Assembly: GCA_965153455.1 (NCBI GenBank)
Contig: OZ234498.1
Coordinates: 11,346,001 to 11,410,000, forward strand
Direction: 5' to 3'
DNA from: Sphagnum compactum
Lineage: Eukaryota; Bryophyta; Sphagnopsida; Sphagnales
DNA length: 64,000 nt
In this document: positions 1 to 12,090 of the stretch, piece by piece
How the letters are laid out: each line of letters starts with the position of its first letter
How positions within the stretch are numbered: position 1 is the stretch's first letter
Notes under the pieces: model-generated
Seen by the model: the letters and a program-made list of their open reading frames with translations, nothing else
Told to the model about the DNA's origin: nothing
The model's database searches: none
Position numbers and translations under genes: made by a program

Positions 1-417
1 ATTACCTAAATTAAGGTTAGGAATCATAATAAACTAATTGGATGTAAAAGAAGCAAAGACTTGATAAGAACGATACTCAAAAAAGCTCCACATGCAAGGG
101 GAGTTTTCATGGTGAATTGAGCCCAAGTTAAGAGAATGAAAAAGCTTGTCCAAATTTAAGATTGCAAAACAATCAAATTTTTTTGGTAGTTATTCATAGG
201 TGCACACCAAAACTCCTTTAGCTTTTGATACAACAAATAAAAAAACTTGAGAAGAAAGAAATGAAGGATTCCCAAAAGGGGACTCATTGCATTGTCTTCT
301 TTGTTCACAATTGGATTAATTGCCCAACTTGATTCATGGTGGTATGTAATCTCTATCTTAAAGATGCAATGGATTACAAGATTGTGGTGCTTTTGGCATT
401 ACATGCCTAAAGGGGAG

Positions 418-663
418 TGTTGGAGAAGTAGATTCCATCTCTAATATTGTTATGATCAATATTTATTAAGTTGTTAATTAATTAATAATGTGTTAGTAGC
501 ATATTCATGTAACAATATGTTGATTAGGTGTAGTTAGTTAATGGATAGACTACTAAGTTGCTTTAATGTTATAGATTTTTTAATGAATGATTATATTGTG
601 ATTTTATGATTCAATACCACGAGGTTTTTATATCATCTTGGTGTTGAATATTTTGTTGGGGAC
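418..663 (+). mobile_element. Possible 3' LTR of a Copia-like retrotransposon
   Basis: A purine tract at about 409-417 (AAAGGGGAG) is followed directly by TGTTGGAG, the arrangement seen where the polypurine tract of a Copia retrotransposon meets its 3' LTR. The following 230-245 bases are AT-rich and non-coding, and a CA-type end is possible near 663. No integrase, reverse transcriptase or RNase H frame is readable in the 417 bases to the left, and no second LTR or target-site duplication can be seen. The right boundary is a guess. This could also be a chance match. Confidence 0.3.
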
Positions 664-3401
664 ATATGGAAAATTACAATTTGGGACAATACTTTGCCTC
701 CCCCACCATGCTTTAACCCTTTATAAAATTGATTGAAAAGCTTGCAATGGATAACATTATGACATGAAGAGTCCCTAGTGGAACTGAGAACAGTACAAGA
801 AGTTTGTAAAAAAATTGAAGCAACACACAAGGATGATCAAATAATGCATATGATGGTTAATCATGTTAACGATTAATTACGAGTGTATGTAAGGCATTTG
901 AAAATGAAAAAAGGAAAGCCACAAAAATATGAAGTGTAATTGTTGGTGGACGATAACATGGATCTTTCGTTAATGTTGAAAGGTAGACATTCCTTATGTT
1001 CAAGCAATTCCAATTAATCACCTTTGTACACACTAAAGTAGCATGATTCATAATCACACCTTGTTCCAAGCCATGGTGCCAATTTTTGGCATGTACTCGT
1101 TGGAATGTTATATATGGTCTGCTAGTTTTCTTTGGGTATCGAATTGCTAATGATTTGGTTTGTAAATTGAATAGAAAAGAATTGATTAAAAATAAAAAGA
1201 AATGAATAATCTCATGCATGGAGAGTATGGGTTGAGTTGGAAGCAAACCCACACCAAGATGATGTTTCCCTTACTTCAAAGGCTCATGATGGTTATTTTT
1301 TCTTTTCCTAGACAACTGGTGGACATTTTATGAAATTTTATTTTATATTTCTGATGGGCTAAAAGATGATGCTTCAACTTTGATAAGGAGTACTCTAGTT
1401 CTAAGATTGTTCATCAAAGCTAGACCTCTACTTTTGAGGTGGGCATGGCCATCTAATGGGCCGTTAACAAACATAGGAACTCTTGCGAAACTAGCAAGCA
1501 AGGTAATATTGATCACAATTAGATCCTAATGGTGCTATTTGAATTTTTGGCATGAGTAATAACACCATCAAATGGTGTTTTCTTCCCTTTGTATTTTTTT
1601 GATTCATGATTAATTCTTTGATGTGGTTGGTGCTACCTTCCTTTTGGGGTTTCCCCTCATGAAGGTGAAGGTACGAGTGTGGGTGTGGATTCACCCTGGT
1701 TCTTACAGCTGTACATTTAGTTTCTTAAGCAAGGTCTGATGTTAGAGGTTAAAAGGTAACCCACCAAATGTTAAATTTGCACTTGGAGACCCCTCATCTT
1801 GTCTAAGGATACCGTATGTTGGTGTTAGTGTGGGGACCCAAGTGTTAAAACAATTGTTTTGAGGTGTCAAGGCATTTTGACACCTCACCTTTTGTCTTGC
1901 AAGTTTTCTGCACAGGGAGAAAAAAAAGTTTCAGCAATTTGAATGCGGGTTGGTGAGTTAGTAAAAAGATGGGGTTTTGAGACAAAGCAGGAAGGAGAGA
2001 ACAAATAGGTGAGCAAAGAAAGAGCCTTTCCTAGGACTTTCAATCCAATCACCCAGGTGGAAATATTGGGGGGAAATTCCCCAGTTCTTGAGGTAGCAGA
2101 AGTGACTATTCTACCTTTAGGACTGCTTTGGGTTTTTCTAGCAGTCTGCAAAAAATAGGGGAATTAAGCCTCCTTCACTCCCAATACGGAATGATAGATT
2201 ATTAATATGTTGAATATGGAAGTTGAAGAGCACCACACATGAAAAGGGGCATAATATGAAAATGAAAATGTGTCCTTCAAAAATCGTATTCAATTGCAAA
2301 CCACTCCATTATGCAATTTGAGCACCCAATTAGGGCCACATTGAACTAGCACCCACTGACATGCACCATGAAGGATGGATGGTAAGTGATAAGGAAACAG
2401 TTCTCTGTTGGGTTTCAGTTCCCTTGCTAACCATCGTGGTTAGCTCAGTTGCTTTTTTTCGCACGGCCTATGTACTAACAACCCACAAGCAGGTTGTTAG
2501 TAGGCAGGCAGTCAAAATGGGCCTTCCTACTTGCCTTGGTAGTTATGTGATTTGTTACCTATGTACCTTTATATGTGAGACCTATTTCCTAGAGAATTGG
2601 TTACCAAGGTGAAACCAAATATGGATGAACTCAGTTGAGGTTCATCCACAACTGAGTAATATCAGGCATCCAGTGGATGGTGCGCTGGTGGGGGCCGGTT
2701 GACTGTGCCCCCCCCCGCCCCCAATCAGAGAGCTGGACAGTAAGCTTCCTCTTCTGGCTACAACGGGAGACTGAGTTTTCTGCACTGCTGTGCATTTTTT
2801 CCTTTCGATCTGCTCTTTCATGTGTGTTTGATGGTTCTACTGTTATCGTGTTAGCTACCAAAGTCATTTGCCGCTGCTGCTTTGTTGTGTTCAAAATTTT
2901 TGTGGTGCTTTTGGGAGTTGCTATGCGAGTATCAGACCCTTGGAAGTCTCTTCCTTCCCTTTACCACTGAGTTTGTTTCGTGATTTTTTTAGAGCTTTAA
3001 ATGTTTTGGATCAGCATTCAATGGAGTCTAGCAACCACCTCTTTCCTCCTCCTTAACCATTATAATTTAAGAGCTATCCTTCACTAGCTAGGTCTCAATA
3101 TGAACTTGCTGTAGAGTTGTGAAGCTTGATAGAAATCGAGCTCTGCGTTTGAATGTGGGTGGAAAGAGTCGTGTGTGTAGTGGTACTGAGCTAAGAGTGC
3201 AAGGAAACTAGCGAGGGCAGCTATTCCTAGAGAAAGGTCTCTTTCCTTTTGGTTGAAGGTGACAGGCTGATGTACACGTGGTGAGAATTGCGAAGGACTA
3301 TGGTCGATAGTCTACCCTGAAATCCGTGTGGATCATCCATCAAGCATAAGTTATCTATTGTTATTCAAGTTTCAACTTAGAAGCTTTTCGGCTTGTTGAT
3401 C
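664..3401. other. Intergenic region upstream of the ROCO gene, no recognisable gene
   Basis: Short open frames here (for example 2361-2612 and 2677-2970 on +) show no recognisable family, no splice support and no consistent coding bias. A C-run of about ten bases lies near 2707-2716. The last few hundred bases before 3402 are more GC-balanced and probably hold the promoter and 5' leader of the ROCO gene, but no TATA box or leader intron can be assigned with confidence. Confidence 0.6.
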
Positions 3402-6400
3402 ATGGCAGACGTAATCGTCATTGATGTTGTCCAAGAAGTTTCGAGAATCCTTACAGCTAGCGATGTCGTGGTGGAAGATCTTATAATTTATATTGATAAA
3501 TTTGGTCCCATTAGGGAAGATGGCACTAGGAATATTGATTTGCGAATGAAATATCATCAATGCAAAGCTGATTCTAGCGAAGGTCGACTTGAGGAACCAC
3601 AAGTTGATGGAGATGTTGAACGCCAGTGGAGTCTTTCAAGGGGGGATGTTCTGAAGGAATTGGTGTCTATAGTCCTCGAGAGCACTAATGTGAAGGCCAT
3701 TGTGGTGCTCGGCGATCGTCGACCAACTACCCATGTTGTTATTGAGCAGTTTTTGCAAGGTCTCTGCACCAATCATACCATAGTGAGTTTTCATCTAGCA
3801 TTTCTTCGAAACATGGCGATTGATCTGGCGATTGATGTGTTGGACAAATCTGCGGATATGCTTTGTCATAATACAGGCCTCAACCGTTTCAGTCTCCAGC
3901 TACCCAAAATTGAAGGTAGAAAGAAGCATTTCGGTTTTGGCAAGGCACTCAAGATGAATCACACCCTTGAACATCTTGTATTGCATTTATGGAATAATTC
4001 TGCGGAATTAGGAAGAACTTGTCCAACCATTGATTATGGACGAAAATGGGCACCAAGCCAACTCTACACTCACCACTCTTGAAGTTAGGGGACTTTCTGC
4101 TGTGAGCTCAGTTGGTGCTACCTTTGCAAGGATGCTTCGGAAAAATTCTTCCATAAAGCATCTTGATTTGACAAGATCTTTAACAAGTGAATCAGATGTG
4201 CAAGAATTGATACGATCACTTGTAGAAAACCATTCCCTTGAAACATTAGGCCTAGATTGGTGTAATGGTGTGAAGGGCTCTGTGTTTCCTACCATTATGG
4301 ATGTTCTATTGGTCAATTTCACCTTGAAAGATATAGAATTGCATGGAACTGATTTATATAATGAGGGCAAGGATTTGGCCATCAAGGAACAACTACGAAA
4401 AACTGAGATGTACAAGAAGTTACATCTCAAGGAGCTGCAGATGGCCAAGCCAACATCTGCAAGAGTAATTTTTTGCGGCTTTCCATATGCTGGTATGTCT
4501 TAAATCTCTTAAATCTCTCTTGGTTGAACTAGAGGACATCAATGTGTTTGTGTTTCAAACTTTGTCGTTGCCTGAATCATGTTGTCACATGAAAATTATA
4601 ATTTATGACTGATTCATAGTATAATCTTATTTTTGCATCTTCTGTTCCTGTCACATGAATGCACCTGTTTATTGTGGAATTATGTAGGCAAAACAACCTT
4701 GCGAAAGGCGATGGTCCGTTCCATTGAACACAAAAGCACGATCAGCAAGAACATTCTCAATCCCTGCAAAGACTTCATGATGAAGAAGATTGATGGGGGT
4801 CAACGGCTAATCCAAGGAGACAAACAACTTACACACCGCATACGTGGAATTGAGGTACATAGCTTGAAAAGTAGTGAAGGGATTAGATGGTCTATTTGGG
4901 ACATGGGGGGTCAAGAAGAGTTTCATGGGTTCCATTATTTCATGCTTCCTGATCTAAGCGACACAGGTAACCCATCCTTGTTCCTTCTAGTTTGTAGTCC
5001 ATATGTATTGAGAGGTCAGGGATCCCCTTCAAAGGAGAAGCTTAAACTACCCATACACATTCACGAAGAGTTGGAGTATTGGCTTCGATTCATTGCTTCC
5101 AAAAGTCGAAGTACAATTTCCTTCAAACCAAAGGTGATCGTGGTCTTGACTCATTCCGACAAAGTTGATGGGCTTGTTGCTCGAGCACAGGAGAGTGTCA
5201 CAAGTTTGAAAGAGCAATTTGCAGAATTGCTAGATGTGTGGTCGGAACCAATTGCTGTTGATGCCTTTTCTACTCAATCAGCTAGCAATGTGGCTAGTGT
5301 TATTGAAGACAACATTGTAACTCTTCTCAAAGCATTGCCACCTGTGTATAAGGTGTGCAGTGATGTGAGATCAGCCTTGAAGGGTTGGATGGTGAGAAAT
5401 CCAAAAAGTCCGATGATGAATTGGAAAGCCTTTTCAGAGCTGTGCCAGGAAACGGATTTTCCAGGGTTGGTCAAAGCAACTGCTGAAGGTAGTATGATAG
5501 AAGCAAGGCGAAAAGCAGTGGCAACAAGCATGCACAATTCGGGAGATGTCATCTACTTTGAAGATCTTGACTTTCTAGTTGTGGATCTGGATTGGTTTTG
5601 CCATCGGGTGATGGGTCACCTGATCAAGCTAAGTGATGATCGCAGTAAACTGGCCTCTGTAACAGACCCAAATGGTTTCACATCAAGGGCATACTTGGAA
5701 AGCGTTTTGGCTGATTCACTGAAATCTTCTCGTGAGCTTGGTTATGGTGGAAGTGCCTTGGATGTCAAACCAGAGAAATTGGTGCACCTTATGTTGAGGT
5801 TAGAGTTGTGTTTTGAGGACACAACCAGGTCTCATGGTGTTGGGAACTTGTTCATCCCAACAATTTTGGACATTGGTCAAGAAGCAGTCTCATGGAGTTG
5901 GTCACATATCAGTCAGAAATCCACCTACCTCGGAAGGAGGCTCCAATGTGCTGACCCAAAGCATACATTCATACCTCGAGGTCTCTTTTGTCGATTGCAG
6001 GTACTTTGTTCCCATTCCCCAATAGTTGAGTTAGGGAACTTTGCGGTCAAACTCATGTGGGGAATGCCAACTTACATTCCAAATAATTTAGAAGACTAAT
6101 GCAAGACCTTGTAATGATCTACATTCTTGAAGCTCTCAATTTCAAGTTAATTTGGTCCTTCTTCATTTGATTTTGCCTTTGATTCTGAGATTGATCGATG
6201 TTCCTACAGGTATTTTTGCGCAACCAATTCTTAATGTTGGAGAAGGACATGAACATGAGAGCCTTGTATGAACCCAAAAATAACTTCATTTATATAATGC
6301 TCAATGGTGTGGAAGTTGTGGTGGATTACAATGCAGATGTGGGCACCCACATTGATGTGTTGGCACACTCCAAATCCAAGAGTTTTGATGACGCTTTAGG

Positions 6401-7604
6401 TGTTGTTCATAAGCATATTATGGAGAAAATTCTAGAACGTTGTGTTGCCGCAGATGGATGTCAGGGGGTGGTATTTGTGGAAGGTGTTATTCGCACAATG
6501 TGTGTGAAAAAGTGCATGTCTTTCAAGGAGCGACAAGACCAATCTGTGCTTTTGGAAGAGTTGAAGCAAAATGTTTTTTCTCATGGGAATGAATATGAAC
6601 ACCCATGGGGTGAGTTGAGACAAGGGGAGAATGTGATTCTTCGTGAGAGTGAACTTGCCGTTAAGCTGATGGGAGAGACACAGAGAAAGGAGGTAGAGGA
6701 AAGATGTAAGCAAGCGTTGCAAATTGATGAGGTTGATGGTGTCCATGATGAAGCTGCTATGGTCACAAGAGGATGGGCAACATCAAGTTCTTCCAAGACA
6801 TTCGTGAACATGAAGAACATCATGCAAGAACCTTCACAAGAGCAGAATCAGGTGGTGAGGGAACTAACTCATGAAGTTCGACACCTAGCAGTTGTTGTTC
6901 ATGATACAAACAATACTGTTCATGATACTCTCAAACTTGTGAGGGATGAAGGTTTACAATTGACTAGATTCATCCACAACTTGATTGTAAACTCCTCACA
7001 ACGGCAAGTTCCACGCATTGTACTCTTCACAACAGGAGATGTCAGTTTCAAACAAAAATTGATCACAAAATTGGTTCCAGGGATGAAAGCTCCTCAACTT
7101 CATCTACTTTGCGAATACAAGGGACAGGAGCACATAGTTGAAGGACAAGCCGGTTGTCAAGTGATCATCGAAGATGAGGATTGGAAGAACGTTCACGAGT
7201 TGGTGGTGGAGGGGTTGAAATGGGTTCTATTGGCTGTCAAAGTGGGGGCACACATTACCATGGGGCTAGGGAACATGGTTCCAAATCCTAAAATGGAATA
7301 TGGAAAGGCTGTTGTTGCGCTTGGTGAAGGTGTGCTAAAAGACCCACCAATTGACTGGGCCACTGTCACCCCTGGAAAGCTTGTGAGGGATGAGGCATCT
7401 GCCATCAGAACAGCAGAGAGTGTTTCTGCAGAGCAATGGTTGGTGAACTTTCTGAAGGATAAAGTCATTTTAACACAATTTGGGTTGCAGAGGGTGGTCT
7501 ACAAGGACACACATGGGAGACAAACAGGAGAATTGGGATGGATCTGTCAAAAACATTTCAAGCATGGCATGCAAGTCGGGGAATTAGAAGCATATCCAAT
7601 TTGA
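3402..7604 (+). CDS. LRR-Roc-COR (ROCO) protein, TORNADO1-like, apparent frameshift in exon 1
   Basis: Three exons: 3402-4492, 4688-6000, 6210-7604; about 1265 residues. The N-terminal ~350 residues carry ribonuclease-inhibitor-like leucine-rich repeats. The Roc GTPase follows: P-loop GFPYAGKTTL (about residue 357, split by intron 1), switch DMGGQEEF (about 435) and THSDKVD (about 517). A COR domain starts near 600 (DVIYFEDLDFLVVDLDWF near 650). Exon 3 adds about 460 residues with a helical middle part and a C-terminal tail containing WICQKH; I cannot assign these to a family. The start is the ATG at 3402; a TTG at 3393 is in frame but less likely. The exons sum to one base more than a multiple of three. 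The LRR frame breaks near 4011 and continues in the next frame (residues EELVQPL onward). This is either a one-base insertion, a sequencing error or a pseudogene. All downstream motifs are intact. ROCO proteins are intracellular GTPases; TORNADO1 acts in plant growth patterning. The true role here is unknown. Confidence 0.85.
4008..4013 (+). other. Frameshift site in the ROCO LRR region
   Basis: Upstream the LRR frame runs from 3402 through residues NHTLEHLVLHLWNNSAEL. Downstream the conserved frame is the +1 one, starting EELVQPLIMDENGHQ. Dropping one G from the TTAGGAAG run joins the two frames. A 34-base intron from 3978 (GT) to 4011 (AG) would also restore the frame, but it is far below the usual minimum plant intron size and would delete a good LRR consensus. 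I favour a one-base indel. Confidence 0.65.
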
Positions 7605-8689
7605 ATTTTGGGGTTCTCTGTCCAAAGATGACATCTCTTAGGCTCTTTTATCACCTTTATCTTCGCTCTTTTCACCCATCTGAAGCTCTATAGGTGTTTG
7701 CCTTTTTTTGTTTTGGGGTCTTTGATCTTGTATCATATGTGGCATTTTCTAGATTGTTTTGTGCTTCCTATATGTTTGTTCATTCAAAAGGCTTTCTTGT
7801 CCTCTTCAATTTGATACTTCATTCTCTTGAATTTCGACATGTTTTGTGACTCATTTCAGGCATCTCCTTTTGTGTCTTTTCTCAAGACCCTGCTGAAGCT
7901 TATGTTATACCTTGTCATCCTGACAAATGTGTCAAGCACTGATGTCCACCGACATTTCGTAATCTGTCCCAGTTTTCATGACATTGAAGTGGGAAAATTA
8001 AATTGAATGATATGTTTCTCCTTTTGGTGTTGCCTCTTCTTTTATTGGTGATTCTTTTTCTAGTATTTGTTGAGCTGGAAGTTGGCAACCCCAGGTGCTT
8101 CCAATCTTTTGGATGTTGGCTTTATGATCCAAACCTTGTCCCCTAGAGCAAGAACTTGGATAGCCTGAAGCAGGCCCCAGCATACCCAATCTCTTGATTT
8201 GCTTGATCTCTTCAATCCTCTCAGCTGGAATTACAATATGAAGATGTGGATGAAGTGGAGGGAAGTCAAGGATCTTGGCTACAATATTTCAGTTCTTCTG
8301 TGCAGGAGCCCAAATTTGCTAATGTTAGATGGATTTCAAATTTGATCTCCAATTCTGCCATTTTTGACACATTGTTCAAATTCCTTGGTCGTTTAAAGAT
8401 TTACTATTTAGGCAAGCAACAAAACAATCCAAACTTGTAATTGATGGAGAAAAAATCTCTGTCGATTCGACTTATTGACAGTACACGAAAAATCTCCGTC
8501 AATGGCGATAGCATTTGAGGGCCTTTGACGATGCTTGAGATGTTCTATGGATGGTGATGAAAGGGGCCCGCATGTGTGACATGGAAGGCCTGGTGGTGGG
8601 GGCATTGCAAATTGAAATAGGCACTGGACATAGCTCAATGGGGGGAATTTAACGTCTCGCCATGGTTAGTAGGAAATTGGAACTCAACA
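7605..8689. other. 3' flank of the ROCO gene, no gene recognised
   Basis: T-rich sequence typical of a plant 3' UTR and downstream region follows the stop. Short frames at 7998-8189 (-) and 8246-8440 (+) do not resemble a known family and show no splice structure. No polyadenylation signal can be chosen with confidence. Confidence 0.55.
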
Positions 8690-9012
8690 GAAAACCAATT
8701 TGGACTTATTTACAGCAATTTGAATCCTTGAGTTGGACCCTTTGTTGGACCCTAGCTTGTTGCATCTTGGTCCTTCAAATCATGAGCTCTCCATTTTAGG
8801 TCCTTTTAGTCAATGTAATTTATTTATTTTGGTTCAAACCAATTGATTTTCCCTCTAAAATGGTGCCATGCAAGTTTAGCCTCAATTTGCCACTTTTTGG
8901 TCTTGGACCCTCATCTAAAGGCCGTGGGTTCAATTTACAACTCGAATCCAATAGGGAGGCTCTATTTCATTGGACCCTGGACCTTGAACCCTCATTTAAA
9001 GTGACCCTTAGA
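8690..9012 (+). repeat. Dispersed TIR/MITE-like element, copy A
   Basis: This block is homologous, by eye about 80 percent, to the reverse complement of 60135-60497. Shared landmarks in order are CCAATTTGGAC, GGACCCTAGCTTG, GGTTCAAACCAATTGATTTT, TTGCCACTTTTTGGTCTTG, CCCTCATCTAAAGGCC and CATTGGACCCTGGACCTTG. The right end (reverse complement begins CTAAGGGTCACTTTAAAT) matches the end of copy B. The left end has diverged or is truncated. No transposase frame is present, which suggests a non-autonomous DNA element. Confidence 0.7.
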
Positions 9013-11399
9013 CTACAAACTTTCAAGGGTCAGTTGACAAAGCACCTTCGCCACATGGCGGAACGGAAGTGTGTAAAGTATGAGAAAATGGTGAAGGTGG
9101 TGAGGGAAGAAGTGATGTGGTGTGCAGAAAACTCAAAAAAGCCCTCAGATATATATAATGTGTATACCATCAACTTCTATTTTGTTGCCGTGTCAGCAAA
9201 ACACTTTCCACAACAGCAACACATCACCCCATGCAATATACCCAAGTGGCTATTTTTCTGATGTCAGCCAATCAAGAGTTGCCACTTGTTGCATTCACAG
9301 AACAGCCAACGCCGCAGCACCCGTTCCATCAAATAGAGGGAAATAAAGGTTTCATTCTCTTTATGATATGCTTCTTGCAATTGGTGCCGGGCTTTGGAAC
9401 ATGATTTGTTCCTATGCTCCCATTGTGACCCAATTTGAGTTTTTGTTCTTATTATGGCTCCGACTTGGGTCCTCTCTCTTTGTTCCTCCTTTTCCCCCTT
9501 TGCTAGGTGGTTTGTTTAACGAAGTTGGCCAAGGTTTCATCATGGTCGAAGAAAAAGAGAAAGGCCAAAAGCTCATCTAACATAATATGATACTTATGTG
9601 ACTGTTTTGTGCTACCCAGGTTCTCAAAGCATATATTTATACTTACCCTTTTTGGCCTTATATTGAGACCCGCAATTTGTGGCCTTGCCATTAACCTAGG
9701 TCATAAATGATAAAAAATATAGATAGGCAAAGAAATTCTTGGCAACCAATGAGGTGAGCCAACATGCACCCAAGGGACCCAACTTTTTTCTTTGTGGGTG
9801 GAGTCGTGTTGGATTCTTTGGATTTTTGTTGTTGCCTATGTGATTGTCCAAATCTTGATTAGTTTTTTTTTGTGATCGATCAATCAAAGATGCCCATCAC
9901 AAAAGGAAACTTTTAAAAACTTTGGACACCCCCTCACACAACTAATTAGGTAATACAAATCATACTATGCACACTAAACTATAGATAATTATGTAGTTTA
10001 CTTCTTTTTTTTGGAAAGAGAAAGGAAAAACTTAGTTTGTTACATTGACAAAAACCAAGAAGAGTCACCTGGAAAAAAACGGAAAAGGTTAAAGAATAAT
10101 AAAATTAAGTCATGCCTTGATTAAGGGCCGCTTCTATGGCAGCATAGGTACTCACTCATTCACGCTATCCCAAGTTGTTTCCTCACACAAATTGTCACAC
10201 CAGGTGTCCAATTTTGCAGCTAAAGGAGAAAGTGTAAAAAATGCTCTAGACTTTAGACCACTCTCATGGTTAAGTTACTACACTACTACACTCTGTGAGA
10301 GGAAGGTGGGGGGGTTCCGTGGCCATCTCAAAACCAAGCCATCAATCTATCACCTCAACTGAGTTACCCGACCATGTGGGTGTTTTTGGCTGCCACAAAG
10401 TCACCTCCAGCTATTTTGTAAAGGGGGTGGTGGACGTGTTGTAACCTACCATGTGTTAACAGCTGTGAATATGAAAAAAGCTAACTTGCATGTTATAGGA
10501 CTGACTACCCATGTCTTAACAAAAACAACCATCTTGTGTCTTAACAAAAACAACCATCTTGTGTCTTAACAAAAACAACTCTGTGAAGATGGAAAGAAAC
10601 ATGTGCAAAATACAATACACATGCAAGGGAAAGGGTTGTTATTGTGCAATATTAGGGATTCAGTCTATGTCAAAATTTCAAAGGATTGGGTCTCTGTCAA
10701 AATTTTGGTCTAAACATCAAGAGTTCCCAAAAGTGAGACGCCGTCCGTCGCTCACAACAATAAGCAACAATAAGAAGAATACACTAACATGTTGGCTAAA
10801 CTTGTTCTTTTTAGTCTAGAGATGCAAATTCTTGACATTAGTTAAAATTTTTTCAAAAGATTTTCAATGCCCAAGTGACACTTTGTACACTCCATGTATT
10901 GGGTACTAACTAATGAGCGCAGATTCTACATCATCAAACCCTTTGGAAGGGTTAACGATTAGTCATTCAATTCTGTAGATGTACTCTTCTAACTACAATC
11001 ATCAATCATCCACCAAAGACTAAAAACTAAAAGACTGGTTTTAAAGAAAACCCACTTATCACAAACAGAAAATGGAATATTTGTAAAATATTTCATCCTA
11101 TCCCATCCCATCCCATCCCATCCCTCCATCTCCTCAAAGCCAGACTTTTGACAACTTTGGTGTTGCCAAGTCTGCCTACCAAGTATGACTGAAACTGAAG
11201 AGGTAGTGCCTCACGTGTACCTATGTAAAAATTGGAAGTTCAAAAAAATGAAAATGAAGTCGAGTGGTGTGCTTGTTATTGGGTGAATAACAAGTGAGCA
11301 CAAAATTAGGCATGGAATTGGGCATGAAATTAGGGTTGGGCGTCGGAGTGGGAGAAAGTGGCGGGAGAAAGTAGAAGAGTGGGCAGTTAGGAATGAGCC
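9013..11399. other. Intergenic region, no gene recognised
   Basis: Mostly AT-rich, with short unsupported frames only. It holds a 25-base tandem repeat (10513-10580, listed separately) and a CCCAT pentanucleotide run near 11098-11125. Confidence 0.6.
10513..10580. repeat. 25-base tandem repeat, nearly three copies
   Basis: The unit GTCTTAACAAAAACAACCAT plus CTTGT is repeated without change at 10513, 10538 and (partly) 10563. The perfect identity points to a recent slippage-type duplication. There is no coding context. Confidence 0.85.
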
Positions 11400-11445
11400 G
11401 TGTGGGTTGACTCCTGGAGCACGCAACTGCCCTTGCCACCTCTCG

Positions 11446-11470
11446 TGTCGTGTCGTGTCGTGTCGTGTCA

Positions 11471-11501
<31 letters not shown>

Positions 11502-11503
11502 TT
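11446..11503. repeat. GTGTC pentanucleotide run followed by CT microsatellite
   Basis: About five GTGTC units run directly into a long (CT)n tract. The block lies about 600 bases upstream of the STAY-GREEN start. CT-rich tracts are common in plant promoters and leaders, so this may belong to the SGR promoter or 5' UTR. Confidence 0.8.
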
Positions 11504-12090
11504 CAGTTTCTTTGTTTCTTTCTCATCACTTTTCCTTCTTCTTTTCTGTTGTTGTCTGCATCACTCTATAATACTTTCCTTTTGATTTTCACCGCCACTT
11601 TCGTCTGCACAAAGAGAGTTCCCTTTCTGTTGCTGCTTCCTTACTCTTGAGCTTTCTTGTACCGTTTCCTTGCTTTCAACCCTTTCATAACAAGACGCCA
11701 CTGTATTTCTTACAAGCCAAAAAGCAAGGAAGAGCGAGAGAAAGAGACTGAGAAACACCCGGTGAGAGAGAGACACAGACACAGACACAGACCTTCTTCC
11801 ATACTGTGATGCGATTACGAGGGAGAAAACAAATTCTTCTGTGCTTCAGTTGACAATGAATGTTCAGGACTGCAGGAATTTGGAACTGCTAGCTTCTTTT
11901 AGTGACGGAGGACGAGATCTTGGTTCATTGAGTTTTTATAGGGTAAAAACGGTGTGAAAATAGACTGAGAAAGAAAAAACAGAAATAAGGAAGGTGCGAT
12001 TTACAGAGACACGAGAACAACAGGTACAAATCCAGCACTGGATTGTGTCCAACTGAGGACACGGACGCGGACTGAGAAAGTTCATAATAA
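11504..12090 (+). promoter_or_regulatory. Probable promoter and 5' leader of STAY-GREEN
   Basis: Pyrimidine-rich sequence changes to more GC-balanced sequence towards the ATG at 12091. It includes an ACAGAC hexamer run near 11770-11790. The transcription start cannot be placed. An upstream ORF of 33 codons is present at 11856-11957. Confidence 0.4.
11856..11957 (+). other. Upstream ORF in the putative SGR leader (33 codons)
   Basis: An ATG at 11856 opens a frame that stops with TGA at 11955-11957, 133 bases before the SGR start codon. If the transcript begins upstream of 11856, this uORF could reduce SGR translation. The peptide resembles nothing I know, and it may not be transcribed. Confidence 0.3.

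Noticed and set aside
866-1252. 128-codon minus-strand frame
   Set aside because: No recognisable family and no coding bias; it lies in repeat-like DNA.
4633-4687. Separate gene start for the Roc-COR part
   Set aside because: The apparent first codons lie in intron 1 of the ROCO gene; the P-loop is completed only by splicing 4492 to 4688.
3402-7604. NB-ARC resistance protein
   Set aside because: The P-loop is followed by DMGGQ and THSDK motifs and a COR domain, with LRRs at the N-terminus; this is ROCO architecture, not NLR.
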